From contig NZ_RRYT01000011.1 in NCBI RefSeq assembly GCF_006363815.1, positions 1-64,000 of the forward strand: DNA of 64,000 nt, read 5' to 3'. Each line of letters starts with the position of its first letter. The first letter of the stretch is position 1. Source of the DNA: Thermomonospora catenispora (GTDB lineage Bacteria; Actinomycetota; Actinomycetes; Streptosporangiales; Streptosporangiaceae). The notes beneath the pieces are model-generated. The model saw only the letters and a list, made by a program, of their open reading frames with translations. It did no database searches and had not been told where the DNA came from. Made by a program: the position numbers and the translations under genes. Below, one piece after another: positions 53,369 to 60,592 of this stretch.

Positions 53369-53915
53369 ACCGGACTTGCTCCTTCCCCCAGGTGAGGACC
53401 CGGCCGGCGCGCGGCAGGGCCGGTGCTCGTGGTGCCGGTGAGAGCGTATGCACACAAATGTCCGGTGAACCGTCCGGTGGACCGCGGCAGCCCGACGACC
53501 TGGGGACGTCCTGCGGTCGCGGCGTCTGCGCGCCGTCGCGCACGCCCGATCCGACGCCGCGGGTCGCGCCCGGCGGTCCTGCGCCGGCGAGCCCCGCCGC
53601 ATTCGCCTCGGCGGCCGAGGCGATCCCCGACCGGCCCGACCGTCGGGCGGCGCGCATCGAGCCGCCGCGTCGGACTGCACGCGACGGCGTTCGACCGCCC
53701 TCGGACCGGTCGACCGGTCCGGCGAAGGCGAGAGGGTGAAGGACGGGCGCGGGGTCGCGGCCGGATCGCGGCGAGGCGGCCGGGACCGCTCCCGTGTGCG
53801 CACCGCGGCCCCGCTCAGAGCCGCGAACGGGCGGCCCATGGGCTCGCGTTCGCCCGTGGACGGCCCCGAGGAAGCGCGAAGAACCAGCTCAGAAGCGGCC
53901 GGTTGGAGGAGGTGG
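53369..53915. other. Non-coding region between the phosphatase gene and tRNA-Arg
   Basis: No supported gene lies here. Long frames exist on the plus strand but they run through the tRNA or lack ribosome sites and family features. A short direct repeat GTCCGGTG(A/G)ACC around 53459-53480 is the only structure noted. Confidence 0.45.
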
Positions 53916-53989
53916 CGCGCCCGGCAGGATTCGAACCTGCGACCGTCGGATTAGAAGTCCGGTGCTCTGTCCAGCTGAGCTACGGGCGC
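53916..53989 (-). tRNA. tRNA-Arg (anticodon TCT)
   Basis: On the minus strand a 74-nt cloverleaf begins GCGCCCGTAGCTCAGCTGG and ends with the TPsiC arm GGTTCGAATCC and acceptor CGGGCGC plus discriminator G. The seven-base anticodon loop CTTCTAA gives TCT, reading AGA. CCA is not encoded. Confidence 0.96.
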
Positions 53990-54295
53990 TCGCACTCACC
54001 TTGCTCGCCGATGGTCACGGGCCACGGCTTCGCATCGGCCGGCCCGCGGGGCCGGGTGCCGCCCCACAGTGTAGGGGTGGGGGCTTGCGGGCTCCAGCGG
54101 TAAAGGCCGCGAGAGAGGGTGAAGCCCGCTGCGCCGGATGTGAGGCGGATTACACGTCCACGGGCGAAGCGGCGGCGTCTGAGAAGAGGTCACCCCACCG
54201 TGACCGTTCGAACGCGGAGCGGACAAGGACGCCGCCTGCCGCGAATCGGACCGGAGCGTCACATCCAGAACGCATCGAGATGGGAGGAGCGGGTG
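53990..54295. other. Spacer between tRNA-Arg and the lipoprotein gene
   Basis: It should contain the tRNA promoter (reading left) and the lipoprotein promoter (reading right). No gene or repeat is recognised. Confidence 0.4.
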
Positions 54296-54784
54296 GTGCG
54301 CGGTCTTCGGATCATGCTGCCCCTGGCCCTGCTGGGGCTCGCGGTGACCGGCTGCGGCACAGCGACCGAGAACGAGGTCAAGCCGAAGATCGAGCGGTAC
54401 ATGCAGCGGACCGTCGAGGTGCTGAAGGCCGACGGTCTGCCGGTGAAAGTGAAGGAGCTCGACGTGTCCTCCTCCGACAGCTGCGTCAACCTCATCACCG
54501 GCAAGAACACCAAGGTCCTGGTCTCCATGAAGGCCGAAGTAGAGGGACTCACCCCCCAGCAGATCAACGCGACGGCCCGGAAGATCGAGAAATTCTGGGA
54601 GAAGGAACTCGACTTCTACATTGAAGAGTCCCGAGGATACGAGAAAAACGAACCCTGGGTCACGGCGTACAGTGACACCAGCCTGGAGAGTGACAACATC
54701 GAGCTGTACATCAGGAGCGGTGGAGGGGAGCTGCGCTTCGCGGCGCAGTCCGGATGCGTCAAACCCGAGGGCGACAAGTCCTGA
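54296..54784 (+). CDS. Small secreted lipoprotein, function unknown
   Basis: The 162-residue protein has a lipoprotein signal (MRGLRIMLPLALLGLAVTGCG) with lipobox VTGC. A mixed alpha/beta domain of ~140 residues follows with two cysteines (DSCVNLITG and SGCVKPEG) that could form a disulphide. The GTG at 54296 follows GGAGGAG by 7 nt; GTG 54293 is possible. The gene body is less GC-rich than its neighbours (about 54500-54720), which may reflect transfer. No family is recognised. Confidence 0.75.
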   Translation: MRGLRIMLPLALLGLAVTGCGTATENEVKPKIERYMQRTVEVLKADGLPVKVKELDVSSSDSCVNLITGKNTKVLVSMKAEVEGLTPQQINATARKIEKFWEKELDFYIEESRGYEKNEPWVTAYSDTSLESDNIELYIRSGGGELRFAAQSGCVKPEGDKS

Positions 54785-55069
54785 GCCCTCGGCACTCGCT
54801 CGCTCGACGACCGCGCTCACGGCAAAAAGCCGTCAGGCGAGCGGTTCTGCGCCCGCCGGAGCGGGCGGCTTCGAGCCGACCCGCTCCACACCTTCAAGGC
54901 CCGCCCATCCCGCGACAAAGAAAACCCTGACTTAACCGCCGTAACACTTCATTCGGTCAAATAGCTCCCCGGCCCGGTGCGCGGATCGGAAGCGGGGGTA
55001 GCACTCTTGGCACCGCGGCGCCCTCGCCGGGGCGTCGCCGCGTGTCCCCAGCGCGGGAGGTGGGCCGAG

Positions 55070-56701
55070 GTGACCGATCCGCAACGGCCGGGACAGGCTC
55101 CCGGGGTGCTCAGGGCCACCGGGCGCGCCATCGACGACCGATTCGGCGGCGGCGGGTTCGGGATCAAGTCGATCAAGAAGGCGTTCCCTGATCACTGGAG
55201 CTTCCTGCTCGGTGAGATCGCGCTGTACTGCTTCGTCATCGTGCTGCTCACCGGGGTGTTCCTGACGTTCTTCTTCAAGCCGAGCGCCACCCCGATCGTC
55301 TATGACGGCTCCTACGCCAACCTGAGAGGCGTGCAGATGTCGGAGGCGTACGCCTCGGCCCTGCACATCTCCTTCGATGTCCGCGGCGGGCTGCTGGTAC
55401 GGCAGATCCACCACTGGGCCACGGTGCTCTTCCTGGCCGCGATCCTGGTGCACATGCTGCGGAACTTCTTCACCGGGGCGTTCCGCAAGCCGCGCGAGGC
55501 CAACTGGGTGATCGGGGTCGTGCTGTTCCTGCTGGTGCTGCTGAACGGGCTGCTTGGCTACTCGCTGCCGGACGACCTGCTGTCGGGCACCGGGCTGCGG
55601 ATCCTGAACGGGGTGTTGCTGTCGATCCCGGTGGTGGGCTCGTACCTGGCGATGTTCCTGTTCGGCGGGGAATACCCCGGCGAGGAGATCATCCCGCGGC
55701 TGTTCACCATCCACGTGCTGCTGATCCCGGCGATCCTGCTGGCGCTGGTCCCGCTGCACGCGGTGATCTTGACCTGGCGGCAGACGCACACCACGTTCCC
55801 CGGCCGGGGCGCGACGGAGCGGATGCAGAAGGGCTATCCGTTCCTCCCGGTGTTCGTCGCCAAGACCACCGCCTATCTGTTCTGGACGCTCGGGGTCTGC
55901 ACGTTCCTGGCGACGTTCGCGCAGATCAACCCGGTGTGGCTGTACGGGCCCTATGACCCGGGGGCGATCAGCGCGGGCTCGCAGCCGGACTGGTACATGG
56001 GCTTCCTGGAGGGCTCGCTGCGGCTGATGCCCTCCTGGGAGATCGTGCTGTGGGGGCACAATCTCACGCTCAGCGTGATCATCCCGGCGCTGGTGGTGCC
56101 GGGGGTGCTGTTCGGCGGGCTGATGATGTACCCGTGGATCGAACGCTGGATGACCGGTGACCACAGCGCCCACCACCTGCTGGACCGGCCGCGCGACGTG
56201 CCGGTGCGCACCTCGATCGGCGTCGCCGGGATCGTGTTCTACGGTCTGCTGTGGCTGGCGGGGGCCAACGACATCATCGCCAAGACCTTCAACGTCCCGT
56301 TGTTCGGCACCACCTGGTTCTTCCGGTTCGCGGTCATCCTGGGGCCGATCATCGGCTACATCGTCGCCTACCGCTGGTGCCTGGGGTTGCAGCGGCGGGA
56401 CCGGCGGCTGCTGGAGCACGGCCTGGAGACCGGGGTCATCCAGATGTCCCCCGAGGGCGCCTTCTCCGAGATGGAGGTGCCGCTGTCGAAGGAGGCGGCC
56501 TCTCCGCTCACCGACGAGCGGCGGCCCGCCGCGATCCCGCTGGAGCGGCCGGGCGAGGGCATCGGCGCCCCCAAGCCGCCCGGCCGGCTCCGGCTGGCGC
56601 TCAACCGCCGTTTCCTGCGGGACCTGCGCGAGCCCGTCGCCCCGCATCCGAACGGGGAACGCGCCGAACGCCCGGCCGTGGAGCAGCGCGGCAAGCGCTG
56701 A
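55070..56701 (+). CDS. qcrB: Cytochrome bc1 complex cytochrome b subunit QcrB, isolated copy
   Basis: The 543-residue protein is an actinobacterial QcrB. Haem ligands lie in LHISFDVRGG...RQIHHWATVLF, HMLRNFF and the later IHVLLIPAILLALVPLH. The Qo motif is PDWY in GSQPDWYMGF. About nine membrane spans are present, followed by a ~110-residue hydrophilic tail. GTG 55070 follows GGGAGG by 9 nt. In actinobacteria qcrB normally sits in ctaE-qcrC-qcrA-qcrB; here qcrA and qcrC are absent, so this is probably a second, dispersed copy. Confidence 0.93.
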   Translation: MTDPQRPGQAPGVLRATGRAIDDRFGGGGFGIKSIKKAFPDHWSFLLGEIALYCFVIVLLTGVFLTFFFKPSATPIVYDGSYANLRGVQMSEAYASALHISFDVRGGLLVRQIHHWATVLFLAAILVHMLRNFFTGAFRKPREANWVIGVVLFLLVLLNGLLGYSLPDDLLSGTGLRILNGVLLSIPVVGSYLAMFLFGGEYPGEEIIPRLFTIHVLLIPAILLALVPLHAVILTWRQTHTTFPGRGATERMQKGYPFLPVFVAKTTAYLFWTLGVCTFLATFAQINPVWLYGPYDPGAISAGSQPDWYMGFLEGSLRLMPSWEIVLWGHNLTLSVIIPALVVPGVLFGGLMMYPWIERWMTGDHSAHHLLDRPRDVPVRTSIGVAGIVFYGLLWLAGANDIIAKTFNVPLFGTTWFFRFAVILGPIIGYIVAYRWCLGLQRRDRRLLEHGLETGVIQMSPEGAFSEMEVPLSKEAASPLTDERRPAAIPLERPGEGIGAPKPPGRLRLALNRRFLRDLREPVAPHPNGERAERPAVEQRGKR

Positions 56702-56728
56702 CGGGCATCGACCGCGCCGATCGTCCCC

Positions 56729-56781
56729 GCCCGCGGGGACCGGGCTCGAGGAAGGCCGCCCACGGCCCGGTCTCCGCGGGC
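56729..56781 (+). terminator. Long hairpin terminator after qcrB
   Basis: A 17-bp stem with one G-U pair (56729-56745 with 56765-56781) and a 19-nt loop starts 27 nt after the qcrB stop. There is no U-tract. Confidence 0.65.
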
Positions 56782-56842
56782 GCCGGCGGCCGCCCTCGGC
56801 TCCGGCGCCTTCCCCCGTCGCGTCCCCCGTCACGTCCCCCCG

Positions 56843-57280
56843 TCACGTCCCTTCGTCGCGGCGGGCGGTCCGCTCCGCCGCGTCGCCGGAGACGGAGTCG
56901 GCGGAGGGCGGGTCGGGGCGCGGCGGCCGGTCGGCCTCCAGCCGCGCCTTGGCGTCGCGCAGCGCGCGCCACAGCTCCGCGCGGGAGTCGCGGCCGGCGC
57001 GGCCTTCGGCGCCGGCCGGTCCCCCGGGCCGGATGGCCAGTTCGGTGCCGCGTCCGCCGAGGATGCCGTCGATCCGCACCTCGAGGGGGCCGCGCAGCCC
57101 GCCCAGCAGACCGGGCAGGCGGTCCGACACCTCCTGGGGCGGGCGGTCCACGGTGACCGCCAGCCACCGCTCCGGCTCCTCCCCCGCCGGGGTCCTGCCG
57201 GCGGCGCGGTCCATCAGCCGTCGCGCGATCCCCACGGCGACGCCCGCGCTCAACGCGGCGATGGCGACCGAACGTCTCAT
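56843..57280 (-). CDS. Hypothetical protein with N-terminal membrane-like helix
   Basis: The ~145-residue protein begins MRRSVAIAALSAGVAVGIARRLM, a short hydrophobic helix. A compact region follows (RWLAVTVDRPPQEVSDRLPGLLGGLRGPLEVRIDG) that resembles SRPBCC/cyclase-type folds only loosely. The C-terminal tail is charged and helical (AELWRALRDAKARLEADR). ATG 57280 has GGAGGAG 3-5 nt upstream and is preferred to ATG 57322. Function unknown. Confidence 0.6.
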   Translation of the reverse strand: MRRSVAIAALSAGVAVGIARRLMDRAAGRTPAGEEPERWLAVTVDRPPQEVSDRLPGLLGGLRGPLEVRIDGILGGRGTELAIRPGGPAGAEGRAGRDSRAELWRALRDAKARLEADRPPRPDPPSADSVSGDAAERTARRDEGT

Positions 57281-57440
57281 GATCTCCTCCTCCGCGGGCG
57301 CCGGGACGACGGGCGTGGTCATCCCCGCCGTGCCGCCGTGAAACCTCCCGCCGACGGGGAAGGGATGCCGCCGAGAGCAGGATCAGGCGGCCGACGGCCG
57401 GAGCGCGTCCGGGCGACGCCCGGCGAAAGGCGGGACGACC

Positions 57441-57674
57441 ATGACGATCACCGTGGATCACGTGCGGGAGCTGCTGAACTCCGACTCCCCCGACGCCGCC
57501 CTGGTCATGGTGGGCGGCCGCCCCAAGATCACCACCACGCCCGCCGCCGAGGACGGGCTGCTGGTGGCGAGCCGCGCCGACCTGTGGAAGGACCGCGACG
57601 CCCCGCCCGGCGAGGAGGAGCTCCGGCGTCTGGCCGGCGTCTTGAACGCCACCGTCGCCGAGCTCGGCGGCTGA
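57441..57674 (+). CDS. Small conserved-looking hypothetical protein, 77 aa
   Basis: The frame MTITVDHVRELLNSDSPDAALVMVGGRP...EEELRRLAGVLNATVAELGG has an AAAGG ribosome site and a coherent alpha-beta pattern without membrane segment. I do not recognise the family. It ends 14 nt before the stop of the convergent membrane protein gene. Confidence 0.65.
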   Translation: MTITVDHVRELLNSDSPDAALVMVGGRPKITTTPAAEDGLLVASRADLWKDRDAPPGEEELRRLAGVLNATVAELGG

Positions 57675-57687
57675 GCCGCCCCGGCGG

Positions 57688-58449
57688 TCAGGATCCCGGC
57701 GGTCGGGAGGGGTCGCTGGGGCGGCCGGCGACCAGGTCGGCCACCGCGGTGAAGACGCGCTGTGCGGGCCGGTACAGCCGGCGTTCCCGCTCGCGGGCCC
57801 GCTCGTCCTTGCGGGAGCCGGGCCGGTAGCGGCGACGCGCCCACGGGGAGCCGGGGCGGGCCAGCCGGATCGCCCCGACCAGCGCGAAGATCGTGATGAA
57901 CAGGCCGAGCAGGCCGGTCCAGATCTTGCCCTTGAGCAGGGCGACGATCGACAGCGTCAGGTTGACCAGGACGATCAGGGCGACCTGCCACAGCGCATCG
58001 GAGTCCTCGACGGCCTCGTCCACGCCGAGCGGGTGCAGCCCCAGCAGGACCAGGCCGCACAGGGCGATGGCGATGAAGACCACCTCCACCGACAGCCGCC
58101 CCTGCTCGCTCCAGTAGACGTCCTTCAGCAGCAGGACCAGGGCGAACTCGTCCAGCACCAGGGCCATGCCCACGCCGAACAGCGCCGCGGCGGTCGCGGC
58201 CCAGCCGGAGCCGTCGTCGGTGACGGCCAGGCCGCCGACCCCGCCGACGCACATGAACACCAACCCGAACACCACGTGGTGGACGTGGAGGCCGCCGGGC
58301 GCCACGTTGCCGGGCCACCAGCGCACCTGCCGGCGGACCATCCGCACGCTGAACCTGATGAACCCGAACGCCGCGATGAACGCCACGAAGAAGCACAGCA
58401 GCCGCAGCCGGCCCGTGTCGATGATCTCCCGGGTGAACCAATCCGCCAT
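57688..58449 (-). CDS. Integral membrane protein, unknown function
   Basis: The 253-residue protein has about six hydrophobic segments: LLCFFVAFIAAFGFI, GGLHVHHVVFGLVFMCVGG, AATAAALFGVGMALVLDEFALVLLL, VVFIAIALCGLVLLGL, LWQVALIVLVNLTLSIVALL and IWTGLLGLFITIFALVGAI. A basic cytoplasmic tail follows (RERERRLYRPAQ). The HVHH and DEF residues inside membrane segments are striking and could bind metal. ATG 58449 follows AAGGGGG by about 9 nt. No family name is known to me. Confidence 0.75.
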   Translation of the reverse strand: MADWFTREIIDTGRLRLLCFFVAFIAAFGFIRFSVRMVRRQVRWWPGNVAPGGLHVHHVVFGLVFMCVGGVGGLAVTDDGSGWAATAAALFGVGMALVLDEFALVLLLKDVYWSEQGRLSVEVVFIAIALCGLVLLGLHPLGVDEAVEDSDALWQVALIVLVNLTLSIVALLKGKIWTGLLGLFITIFALVGAIRLARPGSPWARRRYRPGSRKDERARERERRLYRPAQRVFTAVADLVAGRPSDPSRPPGS

Positions 58450-58596
58450 GGCCGACACCCCCTTGCTGCTCTACCCGGCCGGGCCGGGCCGGCCACACCG
58501 CGGCGCCGTGATCCGCGGCGGGGATATTCGCTGGCACGGCAGATCCGCGCCTCGCCAGCCTCCCCGGCGCGACGATCGTTCACCGGAGGCGGGGGC

Positions 58597-59652
58597 ATGC
58601 GAGTGCACTATCCGCGCACCCCGCATCTGCCGTGGTCGCCGGGGGCGTCGGCGGACGATGTGCGGGCCGGGCGCCTGGCCGGGCCGACCGGGCGCGAGGT
58701 CGTCGTCACCGAGAAGCTCGACGGGGAGAACACCACGCTGTATGCGGACGGGCTGCGCGCCCGTTCACCGGACTCGGCGCATCACCCGTCGCGGGCCTGG
58801 GTGAAGGCGCTGCACGGCAGGATCGCCCGGCTGATCCCGCCGGGGTGGCGGGTGTGCGGGGAGAACGTGTACGCCCGGCACTCGATCCCCTATGAGGATC
58901 TGGAGAGCTGGTTCCATGCGTTCTCGGTGTGGGACGGGGACCGCTGCCTGGACTGGGACTCCACGGTGCGGTTCGCGCGGCGGCTGGGGGTGCCGGTGCC
59001 GCGGCGCTGCTGACGCGGCGGGTCGCGGACCTGGTTGGGCCTGCACGAGGCGCTGCACCGGGACTTCCCCGATGAGGAGCGCCGGGCCGGGCCGGCCCGG
59101 ATGGGGCTGGCCGCCGATCTGGGGGTGCTGCACGCGGTCTCCGCCGCGGCGCTCGCCGGCCGCGCCGGCGAGGCGGCCGCCGAGGCGCACGAGCAGGTCG
59201 AATGGTCGATGCTGCACGCCGAGGACGCCGGGCTGCCGGGCGTGGACCGGATCGTCTCGATGGACGTGCTGCGGGAGGAGCGCTCGTCGCGGGCCGATCA
59301 GCGGGCCAACGCCGAGGTGCTGCGCCGGGCGCTGGAGGAGCTGGACGCGGCGCTGCGGGAGGGGGCGACCGTGGTGTGGGACGCCACCGCGTTGAACCGG
59401 CACCAGCGGTCCCGGGTGCTGGCGGTGGCGCGCCGCCGCGGGGCGTTCGTGACGCACGCGGTGGCGATGGCGCCGGAGGAGATCCTGCTGCGGCGCCATG
59501 CGCGGCGCGAGCATCCGGTGCCGGACGCCGTGCCGCGGCGGCAGCTCCGCCGGTTCGACCCGCCCTACCCCGGGGAGGCGCACCGCACCTGGTACGTGGG
59601 GCCGGACGGGCGGATCGGGGACGTGGCGGGGTCGCTGGAGGAGGAGCGGTGA
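58597..59652 (+). pseudogene. RNA ligase / polynucleotide kinase gene, decayed
   Basis: The start (ATG 58597, GGAGG 7 nt upstream) is an RNA ligase of the Rnl2/DRB0094 kind: VVVTEKLDGENTTLYADG contains the catalytic KxDGxN lysine, then HPSRAWVKALHGR and GENVYARHSIPYEDLESWF. The frame hits TGA at 59011. Just after, another frame reads ALLTRRVADLV, and one extra T near 59034 returns to GLHEALHRDFPDEERR. The later part is a polynucleotide-kinase-like C-terminus (VVWDATALNRHQRSRVL, AHRTWYVG), but no P-loop lies before VDRIVSMDVLREE. I infer two internal deletions plus a 1-nt insertion. Confidence 0.75.
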
Positions 59653-60556
59653 TGCGCACCAGCGAGGAGGTCTATCACCGGATCCGCTGGGATCCGCGGT
59701 TCGATCCCGCCCGGTTCACGGTGGGGGTGCGGGCGCGGGGTTCGGGCGTGGTGCGGGTGCCGCTGCCGTCGTTCGCGCCGGGCGGCGACATCCCCTGGCA
59801 TCGAGTGGTGTTCTTCGAGGCCGACGGGGAGGTGGTGTGGGATCGGGCGACCGGCCGGGACGTGCTCGGCTCCTCCCCCGCCGGGCGGGTCTCGCGCCGG
59901 CGGGTGCTGCGCGAGCCGTTCTTCACGCCCCTGACGCCGATCGCGTTCGACCCGGCGAACGGCTGGCGGCCCGCACGGTGCGCGAGGCCGCCGCGGGCGA
60001 GGATCTGCTGCGGGAGTTCTTCGCCCGCTGGGCGGCCTGGGACTGGCGGGATCCGGTCGCGCCCGGGGAGACGCCGCCCGGGGACGCGCCCGTGCGGATC
60101 GCCACGCCGTCGGCGCCGTTCCGGTGGTGCAGCGAGCAGGTCGGGACGGCGGGGCGGGACCTGTTGACGGCCGAGCTGTACGCCGCGTGGGAGGCCGTAG
60201 AGGCGGGGGAGGAGGCCGCGCTGCTCCGGCCGCCGCCGATGCACCGCCGTCATGCGGCGTGGGCGGTGGTGACCGTGCGGGCCGATCGGGACGACCGGTT
60301 CGCCGACGCGCTGGGACGGATGCGAGGGCGCATGCCGCTGCTGCCGGCCGCCCTGGAGGACGCCGGCGCCGGCGAGGTGCACGCCTGGCCCCGCCCGTTC
60401 CAGACCGGTCCCCGCCCGGCCCGGTACGCGGTCGGGCTCGGCCGCCGTCCCCCGGACGCCGCCGCGTTGGCGGACGTCGCCGCCGGCTGGACGGCCGATC
60501 TGCCGGGAGTGACGGTCGAACGCCGGGAACGCGGTGAAGTTCCGACGCTGCGCTGA
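59652..60556 (+). pseudogene. MJ1316/DUF504 RNA-end domain fused to poly(A)-polymerase-like remnant, decayed
   Basis: The ATG at 59652 overlaps the stop of the kinase remnant (TGATG). Residues 1-100 match the MJ1316 (DUF504) RNA-cyclic-end recognition domain: YHRIRWDPRFDPARFTVGVRARG, GGDIPWHRVVFFEADGEVVWDR. Near 59960 the coding frame changes: the next recognisable part, in another frame, is RTVREAAAGEDLLREFFARWAAWDW...VRIATPSAPFRWC, which resembles the central domain of poly(A) polymerase. The nucleotidyltransferase half and probably further domains are missing. The last 100 residues (AVVTVRADRDDRFADALGRM) end at 60556. Confidence 0.7.
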
Positions 60557-60592
60557 GATCATGATCTCGTAGGCCGCGACGGAAGAGGGCTC

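Noticed and set aside
53916-53989. tRNA gene as attachment site of an integrated element
   Set aside because: No integrase and no duplicated tRNA 3' end were seen on either side, and neighbouring genes look chromosomal.
53423-54103. Plus-strand frame of 226 codons in the spacer
   Set aside because: It reads straight through the tRNA-Arg gene and is Arg/Pro-rich low-complexity sequence.
54811-54842. Small hairpin ACGGC-AAAAA-GCCGT after the lipoprotein gene
   Set aside because: The stem is only 5 bp with an imperfect extension, so it is not strong enough to list as a terminator.
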